Of a stretch of 19,124 bases of DNA, positions 6,699 through 14,142 are shown piece after piece. The DNA lies in NCBI GenBank assembly GCA_050288085.1, contig JBNKDD010000096.1, positions 1 through 19,124 on the forward strand, in the 5' to 3' direction. The translations under genes and the position numbers were made by a program. The notes under the pieces are model-generated. The model was not told where the DNA came from. It saw only the letters and a program-made list of their open reading frames with translations, and ran no database searches. This DNA is from JBNKDD01 sp050288085 (GTDB lineage: Bacteria > Chloroflexota > Anaerolineae > Aggregatilineales > UBA3940). Positions within the stretch are counted from its first letter, which is position 1, and each line of letters opens with the position of its first letter.

Positions 6699-7148
6699 TT
6701 ACTCAAACACCCAGCGGTCAACGTCGCGAGTCCAGGACACCAGTTCATCATCGCTGAAAAACAGGCTGACTTCACGGGCGGCGCTTTCCGGGCCATCTGA
6801 GCCATGAACGATATTGCGTCCCACTTCAAGGGCAAAATCTCCCCGGATAGTGCCCGGTTCGGCCTCGCCTGGACGGGTGCTGCCCATGGTCTTGCGGGCA
6901 ATGGCAATCGCGCCAACGCCTTCCCAGACCATCGCTACAATCGGGCCTGAGGTAATGTAATCAACCAGGCCAGCATAAAACGGCTTGCCTACGTGCTCTC
7001 CATAGTGCTTCTCGGCCATTTCCTGGCTCATCTGCATAAACTTCATACCGACCAGCCGGAGACCGCGCCGTTCGAAGCGCTGGATCACATTGCCAATTAA
7101 GCCACGCTGAACGCCGTCAGGTTTAACCAAGATAAGTGTACGTTCCAA
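6699..7148 (-). CDS. ndk: Nucleoside diphosphate kinase
   Basis: Ndk transfers the gamma phosphate of ATP to other (d)NDPs through a phosphohistidine and balances nucleotide pools. The 149-residue protein starts ERTLILVKPDGVQRGLIG. It has the active-site loop NIVHGSDGPESA, with the phosphorylated His at 115, and the conserved TMGSTRPGEAEPGTIRGDF stretch. The length is typical. The start is a TTG (7148-7146), fixed by a consensus AGGAGG (7161-7156) 7 nt upstream; no ATG is available. A palindrome overlaps the predicted promoter, and a terminator separates it from the long TPR gene upstream, so it is probably transcribed alone. Confidence 0.97.
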   Translation of the reverse strand: MERTLILVKPDGVQRGLIGNVIQRFERRGLRLVGMKFMQMSQEMAEKHYGEHVGKPFYAGLVDYITSGPIVAMVWEGVGAIAIARKTMGSTRPGEAEPGTIRGDFALEVGRNIVHGSDGPESAAREVSLFFSDDELVSWTRDVDRWVFE

Positions 7149-7172
7149 AACAGAACCTCCTGAAAGATTATG

Positions 7173-7195
7173 AGTATAGTTCGACTAATCGAACT
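7173..7195 (-). promoter_or_regulatory. ndk promoter -10 with overlapping 18-bp palindrome
   Basis: On the minus strand TATACT (7178-7173) is a good -10 element, with a predicted start near 7166 and about 18 nt to the TTG start. Immediately upstream, sharing one base with it, lies AGTTCGA-ctaa-TCGAACT (7178-7195), with perfect 7-bp arms. It fills the space where RNA polymerase would contact the -35/-10 spacer, and no good -35 is visible. A repressor site is the simplest reading. I cannot assign the regulator. Confidence 0.5.
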
Positions 7196-7216
7196 TAAAA
7201 TCGATATACAAGCGAA

Positions 7217-7240
7217 AGGCGGGCATTGTATAGCCCGCCT
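7217..7240 (-). terminator. Hairpin terminator downstream of the long TPR gene
   Basis: A perfect 8-bp GC-rich stem AGGCGGGC / GCCCGCCT (7217-7224 and 7233-7240) with an 8-nt loop lies 21 bp past the TPR gene stop. On the minus strand it is followed by TTTCGCTTG, a weak T-run. It separates the TPR gene from the ndk promoter. Confidence 0.6.
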
Positions 7241-7261
7241 GAAAATCGCATTCAATAACGT

Positions 7262-10200
7262 TTAGAATGTATCAAGCGCCTGGCGATAGTATTCCAGTGC
7301 TTCGTCCAACTGACCACGTCCGCTTAACGCATCACCCAGGAGCCGGTAAACGCGGGGGCTATCGGCGGTTTGCAGGATTGTTCCAAGATCGGAGATGGTT
7401 TCATCCAGTAACTGCCCGCTGCCGATCAGACCTTCGTAAAAATCAAGTGCTGCATCGACATTCCCGGCGTTTGCCTGTTGACGGGCGGTATTAAGCTGTG
7501 AGGCATAATCCTGCCCAGCTTCGGCTGCCGGTGGGCGATACTCAGGCAGCAGGCTGGTTGACTTCTTCACGTCCGCCGGAGGAACCGGCGAAGCTGCTAC
7601 CGGAGCCGGTGGCGGCGGCGGTGGCGGAGTCTCTGCCGGTGCAGGTGTGGGCGGAGCCACAACCGGCGGCGGCGGTGGTGGAGGTGCTGCTGCTTCCGAT
7701 TTCGGTTCGGCAGGAACAGCCGCCTTGAGGAAAGCGTCCAGACTACTATCTACGGTTTCCTCTGGCGCTTTCAACCAGTCTGGTAATGGCTCTTCATCGT
7801 GCAATCCTGGCGACGGGACGGCCACCGGTATTGTCGAGGGCCGTGGGGCCGTAGGCGCTGGAGGTGGCACAACCGCAGGCGGCTCTTCGGCGACCGGTTC
7901 AGGCGCGGGCGGAGCCGGTGGGATGACCGCAGGCGGCTCTTCAGCGACCGGTTCAGGCGCGGGCGGAGCCGGTGGGAGAACCGCAGGCGGCTCTTCGGCG
8001 ACCGGTTCAGGTGCAGGCGGAGCCGGTGGCGCTGCGGGTTCCGGTTTGGGTTCAGTTTCACCCATCAAGAACGCATCGAGATCGTCGCCTGCCGTATCCC
8101 CGGTTTCAATCTCAGTGAGCCAATCTAATTCATCTTCGCCGACTTCAATGTCCAGGCCATCCAGATCCATTTCTGGAGCGGAAGCGATTTGGGCATCCGC
8201 ATCGCGGAGCCAATCGGGCAGTTCATCGTCGGCCAGAGGCTGAGCTTCCTGATCGGGCGGCGGCGGCGGTGGTGCAGCTACCGGAGGCGCGTCCGGTGAC
8301 AGTGCGCCGGTTACAATTTGACCCGGTTGAATGCCCTGCTCCGCGGCCTGATCATCAAGCCAGGAGAAGGCATCTTCCTCGTCAGAAGCTGCTGCGACCG
8401 GTTCAGCCGGAGCGGTTGCTTCGGCAGGAGCCGCCGGTTCAGACAGCCAATCGGGCAGATCGTCGCTGGCAACAGCCGGAGCCGGTTCCTGCGGCGTGCG
8501 GAGCCAATCGGGTAGATCGTCGTCATCCGCTGCTGCTACGACCGGTTCAGCCGGAGATGTTGCTTCGGCAGAAGCCGCCGGTTCAGCTCTCAGCCAATCC
8601 GGTAGATCGTCATCTGCTGCTGCGACCGGTTCAGCCGGTTCGGCCTTGAGCCAATCAGGCAGGTCGTCATCGTCTGCCATTTCTGCAACCGGTTCAGGTG
8701 AAGCCGCCGGTTCAGCTGGGGCCGCCGATTCAGCCGGTTCAGCCTTGAGCCAATCCGGCAGGTCATCATCGTCTGCCACCGCTGCAACCGGTTCAGGTGG
8801 AGCCGCCGGTTCAGCCGGTTCGGAGTCATCAGACGTTAACCAATCGGGTAGGTCGTCATCGTCCGCTGCTGCTGCAACCGGTTCAGCCGGGGCTGCCGGT
8901 TCAGCTTCTTCTTCCTCTTCCGTTGACGATTCAGCACTTGTTGTTCGTTCAAAATCTGGGTCGTATTTAGCAGCTATATCTTCCAGCCAGGCAAGTGCGT
9001 CATCGCTATCCAGATCGCCATCAGCTAGCCAATCGGGAATATCTTGATCGTCGTCGTTAGGTGGTACCACTTTGTTGCCCTCCTCAGGGGTAACACTTTC
9101 CTTCTCTATTATAGCTTCAGGTTGAGATGGCTGGTTATCAGCTGCATCCCAGGTTTCCAACTCACCGAGCTTTCTGAGCTGCTCGGTGTTAATCTCCAGA
9201 TCGCCCGGTCGCGGTGTGATCACCGGGTCAAGTGAGGATGAATCACCCGGAAGTCCAGATTCAGAGGATGGCGACCCCGCCAGCAGGTTATCTAACCAGT
9301 CGTCAGATACAACTGCCGGGGGTTCTGCACCCTTTATTTCTTCAGTCGGGAAGGAGTCGGAATCTGCCTCCAGGACATCTCCTAACCAGTCTGGCGTATC
9401 GGATGGTTCATCTATTGTTGGTTCTTCTTCAGCCAGGTCAAGCGGCTCATCCACTGCCCCGGCATCTTCGCTTAAAGCATCATGCAGCCAACTAGGGGCA
9501 ACCGTTGCTATTGATTGGGCTTCAGGGAACGGCCTGGTTGTGGGCCCGGCGGGGCCTTCGTCATTCTCACCTTCAAGGATATCTTGCAACCAATCCGGGG
9601 TTTCTGCACCCGGAATCGATGGTTCTGATGGTTCCGATTCCGGCAAGGAACTGTCAGGCTCTGTCACCGCTGGAGGCGGGCCGGTTTCTTCATTCAGAAC
9701 ATCATCCAGCCAGGCCGGTGTATCGGTTGGCAGGGCGGCAGGTGAAGGCAGTTCATCAGCCGGAGGTGGGGCTGCGGCAGCTTCCGGTTCGCTTTGTAGA
9801 ACGTTACTCAGCCAATCAAGCGCCTCATCCGATTCGGCGGAAGGCGCAGCCGATGGTTGTGGTTCCACAGCGGGGCCGGTTTCACCCATCAAGACATCCT
9901 GCAACCAATCAGGTGTATCTTCAGGCGATGAAGACGATGACATATCCGCGGGCATTTCGGGTGCAGCCCCGGCTGATATCCCACCTGTACCCAGGCTCTC
10001 AATGTCCTGAATCCAGGCCGGGACTTCGTCTGAGGACTGTCCCGCCGCCGGTGCGCCCGATTCAGATCGGGCACGGTCGCGCAGACCACGCCGTTCAGGT
10101 ACATCATTAAACGGCCCGGTGACCCCCGCCTGCTTTTCTACCATGCTTAACGTATCAAGCTGTGATACCCAATCAGCAGCATCTACCTCCTGGGCGTGCA

Positions 10201-10969
10201 TCGCAGCGGTGAATTGAAGCATGTTCAAGCTGTATGCATCGTCCGGGGCGGGTTTCCTCTGCTCGATCTCGTATCCCAGGTAGGGATCAAGTTCTTTGAG
10301 TGTCTGTAAGAAAGGATAGGCTTCGTTGGGCTTTCCGGCTTTGAGCCAGAGTTGGGCCAGAATGCGGTTGGCTTCGATGCTGTTAGGTAACCGCTTTAAG
10401 ACCTCTGCTGCAACTTTACCCGCGTCTACTTCCTGGTGGCTGTTCCAGAGAACATCGGCCAACAGGGTTTGCAGATCAAGGCGCTCCGGGTCATTGGTGA
10501 TCGCCTTCTTGAGTTCGGAGATCGCCTGTGGATAGAGCTTTCCTTTAGCGTACATGCGAGCAAGTGCGCCGCCGGTCAATTGGATTTTCCGGGGCGTCTT
10601 TTCATCGCGTTCGGCATATACCCGTTTGAGTTCGTTTTCGATGTCGGCGTTGCCGGGTACCTGTTCGAAAGCTCGTTCCAGGTGCCAGATTGCCTGGGTC
10701 AGCGCATCGCTTTCCCGATAACAGTCACTCATACCGATATGAGCGATAAAGTCATTTGGATCGCCGCTTAACACCCGTTGAAACAGATCGAGGGCATCGG
10801 TGTACTTTTCCTGAGCCAACATTGTCCGGGCAAGGAGCTTGTAGACTTCAAGGTATTTAGGAAAAGCCTCTAAGACGTGACGGCACTGCGCAACGACTTC
10901 TGTATAAGCGTCGCGATCTAAACGACTTTCAATATATTTTAGGTAAGATTTTAGATTGGTATCTGCCAT
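7262..10969 (-). CDS. Very long TPR protein with about 20 DLPDWL-type motifs and Pro-rich repeats
   Basis: The product has 1235 residues. The N-terminus (about 1-245) is built of tetratricopeptide-like helices, for example DALDLFQRVLSGDPNDFIAH and LARMYAKGKLYPQAISELKK. The middle (about 265-1085) is acidic, Ala/Pro-rich and presumably disordered. It carries about 20 short motifs of the form (D/E)-x-P-D-W-L, such as DTPDWLQDVL, ETPDWLQDIL and DLPDWLKAEP. Near 965-1030 an 18-residue unit (APEPVAEEPPAV with Pro-rich ends) occurs three times. Proline runs follow, and the last 90 residues are TPR again, ending EALEYYRQALDTF. No signal peptide or membrane helix is seen. It is likely a scaffold presenting many copies of one short linear motif. 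Function is unknown. The start ATG follows AGGACGG. Confidence 0.85.
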   Translation of the reverse strand: MADTNLKSYLKYIESRLDRDAYTEVVAQCRHVLEAFPKYLEVYKLLARTMLAQEKYTDALDLFQRVLSGDPNDFIAHIGMSDCYRESDALTQAIWHLERAFEQVPGNADIENELKRVYAERDEKTPRKIQLTGGALARMYAKGKLYPQAISELKKAITNDPERLDLQTLLADVLWNSHQEVDAGKVAAEVLKRLPNSIEANRILAQLWLKAGKPNEAYPFLQTLKELDPYLGYEIEQRKPAPDDAYSLNMLQFTAAMHAQEVDAADWVSQLDTLSMVEKQAGVTGPFNDVPERRGLRDRARSESGAPAAGQSSDEVPAWIQDIESLGTGGISAGAAPEMPADMSSSSSPEDTPDWLQDVLMGETGPAVEPQPSAAPSAESDEALDWLSNVLQSEPEAAAAPPPADELPSPAALPTDTPAWLDDVLNEETGPPPAVTEPDSSLPESEPSEPSIPGAETPDWLQDILEGENDEGPAGPTTRPFPEAQSIATVAPSWLHDALSEDAGAVDEPLDLAEEEPTIDEPSDTPDWLGDVLEADSDSFPTEEIKGAEPPAVVSDDWLDNLLAGSPSSESGLPGDSSSLDPVITPRPGDLEINTEQLRKLGELETWDAADNQPSQPEAIIEKESVTPEEGNKVVPPNDDDQDIPDWLADGDLDSDDALAWLEDIAAKYDPDFERTTSAESSTEEEEEAEPAAPAEPVAAAADDDDLPDWLTSDDSEPAEPAAPPEPVAAVADDDDLPDWLKAEPAESAAPAEPAASPEPVAEMADDDDLPDWLKAEPAEPVAAADDDLPDWLRAEPAASAEATSPAEPVVAAADDDDLPDWLRTPQEPAPAVASDDLPDWLSEPAAPAEATAPAEPVAAASDEEDAFSWLDDQAAEQGIQPGQIVTGALSPDAPPVAAPPPPPPDQEAQPLADDELPDWLRDADAQIASAPEMDLDGLDIEVGEDELDWLTEIETGDTAGDDLDAFLMGETEPKPEPAAPPAPPAPEPVAEEPPAVLPPAPPAPEPVAEEPPAVIPPAPPAPEPVAEEPPAVVPPPAPTAPRPSTIPVAVPSPGLHDEEPLPDWLKAPEETVDSSLDAFLKAAVPAEPKSEAAAPPPPPPPVVAPPTPAPAETPPPPPPPAPVAASPVPPADVKKSTSLLPEYRPPAAEAGQDYASQLNTARQQANAGNVDAALDFYEGLIGSGQLLDETISDLGTILQTADSPRVYRLLGDALSGRGQLDEALEYYRQALDTF
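7860..8035. repeat. Three tandem copies of a 54-bp coding repeat
   Basis: The sequence beginning AGGCGGCTCTTC recurs at 7877, 7931 and 7985, a period of exactly 54 bp with only a few substitutions. It encodes an 18-residue Pro/Glu/Ala unit of the long TPR protein. The period is a multiple of three, so copy-number change would keep the frame. High nucleotide identity suggests recent duplication. Confidence 0.85.
8440..8900. repeat. Imperfect repeat array encoding DDDLPDWL plus Ala/Pro/Glu spacers
   Basis: The core CCAATCGGGTAGRTCGTC and variants (minus strand coding DDLPDWL) recur near 8448, 8504, 8594, 8652, 8750 and 8840. Degenerate spacers containing ACCGGTTCAGCCGG (encoding PAEPV) lie between them. 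Spacing varies from about 56 to 98 bp, so this is a diverged array within the TPR gene rather than a clean tandem repeat. Confidence 0.75.
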
Positions 10970-11053
10970 TTTCCGTCCTGGACCCCCCGACCAAGATCTG
11001 GCTAGAATTGCCCGGACGGGTTTTCCCTAAAGGGGCGGATTTACTTCACTGAC

Positions 11054-11062
11054 AGTATACCA
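11054..11062 (-). promoter_or_regulatory. Extended -10 promoter upstream of the long TPR gene
   Basis: The minus strand reads TGGTATACT (11062-11054), an extended -10 element. No matching -35 was found. A start near 11047 would give a leader of about 77 nt before the ATG at 10969. Confidence 0.35.
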
Positions 11063-11090
11063 CAGAAGAGTTTGAGATGCATTTGGGAGT

Positions 11091-11831
11091 TTAGTACACC
11101 AATTCCCCAGAAACAAAGGCTTTTGTACGGGGATCAGTTGGGGCATCGAAGAACTGCCCGGTCGGGGCAACCTCAACTAATTGGCCCTCCAGCAAAAAAG
11201 CGACCCGTGTCGCCAGCCGCCGGGCCTGAAAAATATTGTGAGTTACCAGGATGATGGTCGTCCCGTAGCGCTGATGTTGTTCGTGCACCAGTTCCTCAAT
11301 GATACGTACGTTGGTAGGGTCAAGGTTGGCGGTTGGCTCATCGAGGAGTAACATGCTCGGTTCCAGCACCAAAGCACGTGCAACGGCCACGCGCTGCATC
11401 TCTCCCCCGGAAAGCGTGCGGGGGTGGGCATCGGATAGAGGAGTCAGCGAGACGCGTTCCAATGCCTCGTCGATACGCTCACGCCCATTACGGTTACCGC
11501 GCAGCCGCAGCCCATAAGCGATGTTGGCCCGGACACTCCGGGACAATAAGGCCGGACGCTGAAAGACCATTGCCAGTTGGCGGCGTTCGTCAATTGAGGC
11601 CGTTGACCGGCTGACCGGCTGACCGTTCAGGTTCAGGCTAACCGTGCCCGCCGTTGGCGATTCGAGGAGGGCCAGCAGCCGGAGCAGGGTGCTTTTTCCG
11701 GCCCCACTCGGCCCAACCAGCCCGAAGACCTCGCCTTGTTCAATGGTCAATTCGGGGATGTTCAGGACGGTGCGGGGGCCATAGGTCTTTTCGACCTGCG
11801 ACAGGTAGTAAGCGTTTTCTTGTGACATCAT
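11091..11831 (-). CDS. tupC: ABC transporter ATP-binding protein, probably tungstate (TupC-like)
   Basis: This is the ATPase subunit that would power the permease encoded just upstream. In 246 residues it has Walker A GPSGAGKST (40-48), Q-loop MVFQRP (88-93), signature LSGGEMQR (140-147), Walker B MLLLDEP (160-166), D-loop ANLD and H-loop VTHN (196-199). It is the short form without a C-terminal regulatory domain. The gene starts 40 bp after the permease stop on the same strand, with no good Shine-Dalgarno visible; either of two adjacent ATGs could be used. The substrate is inferred from the permease, since the ATPase alone would also fit molybdate- or phosphate-type systems. Confidence 0.85.
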   Translation of the reverse strand: MMSQENAYYLSQVEKTYGPRTVLNIPELTIEQGEVFGLVGPSGAGKSTLLRLLALLESPTAGTVSLNLNGQPVSRSTASIDERRQLAMVFQRPALLSRSVRANIAYGLRLRGNRNGRERIDEALERVSLTPLSDAHPRTLSGGEMQRVAVARALVLEPSMLLLDEPTANLDPTNVRIIEELVHEQHQRYGTTIILVTHNIFQARRLATRVAFLLEGQLVEVAPTGQFFDAPTDPRTKAFVSGELVY

Positions 11832-11871
11832 AAATTTTGGTATAGATAAGCTGAGGTGAATAAACTTCTTC

Positions 11872-12573
11872 TTAAGATGGTTCCACTAAACGACCCTGCC
11901 CGGCGGCCATCACCAGATTGGCAAGGAACGATAACGCCAATAAGATGAGGCCGAGCGCCAAAGCCAGATCAAAATTACCTTTACGTGTTTCCAATACAAC
12001 GGCGGTGGTCAGCACACGGGTATGCCCTTCGATGTTGCCACCGACCAGCATCACTGCGCCGACTTCGGAGATAATCGAGCCAAATCCGGCCACCAATCCG
12101 ACGATCACACCAACCCGCGCTTCGGTCAGAATGGCGAGATTAGCCTGTCGGCGGGTGGCTCCTAATGCGCGAAGCTGTGCCCCCAATGACGGGTCAACGG
12201 CCTGCACCGCGCTCATCGTCACGCCGATTACCAGCGGGGTAGCGATGATTACCTGGGCGATGATCATGGCGCGGGTGGTGAACAACCATCCCAGATCGCC
12301 AAGTGGGCCAGAGCGAGACAGAAACAAATAGACCACCAGCCCGACAACGACCGGCGGCAGCCCCATCCCGGTATAGATGAAAGCCGTGAACAGACGTTTG
12401 CCAGGGAATCGATTTAGGGCCAGCCATGATCCCCCCGGCACGCCGAGCAGGCTGCTGAGTGTCAGTGCGATGACGGTCACTTGAAGGGAACGTCCGGCGA
12501 TCTCGACGACAACGGGGTCAAGGGAAAGGATCAGGCGGATGGCTTGAACCAGGCCCTCAATAAAGGTTTGAAT
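11872..12573 (-). CDS. tupB: Tungstate-type ABC transporter permease (TupB-like), apparent ATT start
   Basis: This is the inner-membrane channel of an ABC importer. From an ATT at 12573-12571 the protein is 233 residues, beginning IQTFIEGLVQAIRLILSLDP. The stretch GMGLPPVVVGLVVYLFLSRSG is characteristic of TupB-type permeases. The EAA-type loop (LRALGATRRQANLAILTEAR) that contacts the ATPase is present, as are about five hydrophobic helices. No ATG fits the frame. A GTG at 12480 would delete the N-terminal part that TupB proteins normally have. A consensus AAAGGAGGTG ends 4 nt before the ATT (AGGAGG to ATT is 6 nt), and an in-frame TAA lies upstream. No tungstate-binding protein gene adjoins it. 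The substrate is inferred from family resemblance. Confidence 0.82.
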   Translation of the reverse strand: MQTFIEGLVQAIRLILSLDPVVVEIAGRSLQVTVIALTLSSLLGVPGGSWLALNRFPGKRLFTAFIYTGMGLPPVVVGLVVYLFLSRSGPLGDLGWLFTTRAMIIAQVIIATPLVIGVTMSAVQAVDPSLGAQLRALGATRRQANLAILTEARVGVIVGLVAGFGSIISEVGAVMLVGGNIEGHTRVLTTAVVLETRKGNFDLALALGLILLALSFLANLVMAAGQGRLVEPS

Positions 12574-12593
12574 GGGGCACCTCCTTTGTGCAT

Positions 12594-12623
12594 TTTATAT
12601 TGTATCACCCCGTTGATTTGTAA
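12594..12623 (-). promoter_or_regulatory. Promoter of the tupB-tupC operon
   Basis: On the minus strand TTACAA (12623-12618) and TATAAA (12599-12594) are 18 bp apart. The predicted start near 12587 leaves a leader of about 14 nt containing the consensus Shine-Dalgarno. The promoter begins 8 bp after the stop of the pentapeptide-repeat gene. Confidence 0.45.
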
Positions 12624-12631
12624 TCACCGCC

Positions 12632-14071
12632 TTATTGATAGTTAATAATGATCACTACAGAATATACATAGGTAGCAAAATAACCAATGAGCAGCAGCAG
12701 CCCGCTGGTGGCACTACTATTCTTCCACAGCTCTTTTAAGAGCGATGACTTAACAATCCACCTGAACACCATAATGATTAAGATTCCCCAGAGATAGCGG
12801 CTTAAGGAAAATGCAACACTGGCAATTCCGGGAGTGGTCAATGCAAGCGGAACTGGAATCTTCCTGAACATCAAAGTAGTAACAAGTATGAATACCGAGC
12901 CAGCAATCCGCAATACCGCTACCCAGAAAATGGTCACACGAGAAGCGCGACTCCCAACCAATTGGGTTACCGTCAGACTGATAACATAGCCAATCATGAT
13001 GGATAAACCGGCGACTGTACTCCCGTCCGCACTGAGTATGAAGGCGAAGATAAAGGCGAAAGCTCTAATGAGTTTCCCTTGATTACCTCGCTGCTGGCAG
13101 GCCAACCCGGTCAAAGCCCAGGCAATGAGTTCAATTCCAATTTGTATTAGTGGAACATAGCCCCAGAATGATGGAACACTATCCTTTAACGTATCCAGGC
13201 TGGCAATGCCGAACCCAATGGTTTGAAATAAACCCGGTAAAAAGATCAGGGTTGCAGCTAGCCAAGCACTCATCACCCGCAGGTTATCGCGCAGCACCGG
13301 GTTCTGGCGGTATTCTAGAATCTCTTCGGAATCCTTGAAGATATCAAAAACCAGGTAGATATAATCGAGGGGGTTCCAGGGCGAGTAGGGGATGGCTTTG
13401 ACGATCTCGTCAGACTCGTCTTCCTGTTTGGTGTCTTTATCAGCGGCGGGCGGTTTGGCAGGCTTTGCCCCGGCCTGACCTTTTTGATAAACCTCCAATG
13501 GGACATCGTAGAATTTAGCTATACTCTCCGGGTCAGTCAGGTCGAAGCCCTGTTCGGCGGCCTCAAAGAGATCGCCCTCCAATGAGAAGCGGCCATCATA
13601 CCCAGAGCCATCCGGCATCACTGCCCCAACCAATGCATAAGCCTGGCTTAACTGCTCGTCGGTGACTACCGCGTCTTCCAGGTCGGCCATATCGAGAAGG
13701 GCGTCTTCCAGTTTGGCCCCGGTCAGGTCAGCCCCCCGCAGGTCGGCATAATAGAAATTGGTCTCAGTGAGGTTGGCTCCCTTGAGATTGGTTTCGACCA
13801 GTTCAGCTTCGGCCAGTTCGGCCAGAGATAGGTCAGCGTTTTCGAGGTTGGCATAGCTCAGGTTGGCTTCTTCCAGATCGACCTGTTGCAAGTCGCCACC
13901 CGGCAGGTTGGCTTCGTGCAGGTCAACCCCGCGCATAGAACGATCTTCCAGCCAGCCGTTCCGCCGAAGTTCGCGTAATGCCTTGAGCGCCGCTTCGTTG
14001 TCTTCGCCGTAAAGCTGCCAGAGTAACTCCCCTCTCCGTCCCGGTTCCTTTAACCACATAAAAAGACTCAT
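12632..14071 (-). CDS. Pentapeptide-repeat protein fused to a polytopic membrane domain
   Basis: The protein has 479 residues. Residues 46-135 are a run of pentapeptide repeats of the A(D/N)Lxx type (EANLSYANLENADLSLAELA, then KGANLTETNFYYADL and on), expected to form a right-handed beta helix. The closing VTDEQLSQAYALVGAVMPDG is a common tail of such domains. A charged linker (about 195-225) rich in Lys, Asp and Glu leads to a membrane part with about seven hydrophobic segments (near 267-287, 303-323, 336-350, 352-372, 380-400, 421-440 and 456-476). The membrane part resembles Yip1-type domains in general character, but I cannot confirm that. The start ATG follows AAGGGAG. Function is unknown. 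It lies between the two-component genes and the transporter on the same strand. Confidence 0.8.
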   Translation of the reverse strand: MSLFMWLKEPGRRGELLWQLYGEDNEAALKALRELRRNGWLEDRSMRGVDLHEANLPGGDLQQVDLEEANLSYANLENADLSLAELAEAELVETNLKGANLTETNFYYADLRGADLTGAKLEDALLDMADLEDAVVTDEQLSQAYALVGAVMPDGSGYDGRFSLEGDLFEAAEQGFDLTDPESIAKFYDVPLEVYQKGQAGAKPAKPPAADKDTKQEDESDEIVKAIPYSPWNPLDYIYLVFDIFKDSEEILEYRQNPVLRDNLRVMSAWLAATLIFLPGLFQTIGFGIASLDTLKDSVPSFWGYVPLIQIGIELIAWALTGLACQQRGNQGKLIRAFAFIFAFILSADGSTVAGLSIMIGYVISLTVTQLVGSRASRVTIFWVAVLRIAGSVFILVTTLMFRKIPVPLALTTPGIASVAFSLSRYLWGILIIMVFRWIVKSSLLKELWKNSSATSGLLLLIGYFATYVYSVVIIINYQ

Positions 14072-14124
14072 TGATTTGCTCCCTTGTAGAAATGTAGTCT
14101 GGAATCAAATTGAGGTATATGCCG

Positions 14125-14140
14125 ACACGGTATGCCGTGT
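14125..14140 (-). promoter_or_regulatory. Short dyad ACACGG-tatg-CCGTGT in the gap before the pentapeptide gene
   Basis: The 6-bp perfect arms (14125-14130 and 14135-14140) have a 4-nt loop and begin 3 bp past the stop of the small zinc-ribbon gene. There is no T-run on the minus strand, so it is a weak terminator at best. It could be an operator or a processing hairpin. Confidence 0.3.
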
Positions 14141-14142
14141 TC

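Noticed and set aside
7860..8035. Regular repeats considered as a CRISPR array
   Set aside because: The units are contiguous, lack unique spacers, and encode an in-frame protein repeat.
7647..8243. Long plus-strand open frame rich in Gly/Ser opposite the TPR gene
   Set aside because: It is the antisense shadow of the Pro/Ala/Glu-rich repeat region; no start context, and the composition is explained by the complementary strand. The same applies to frames at 8496-9047, 9186-10010 and 9505-10110.
12531..12593. A 20-codon frame starting ATG upstream of the tupB ATT, out of frame with it (possible leader peptide)
   Set aside because: The predicted transcription start near 12587 lies after this ATG, and it has no ribosome-binding site.
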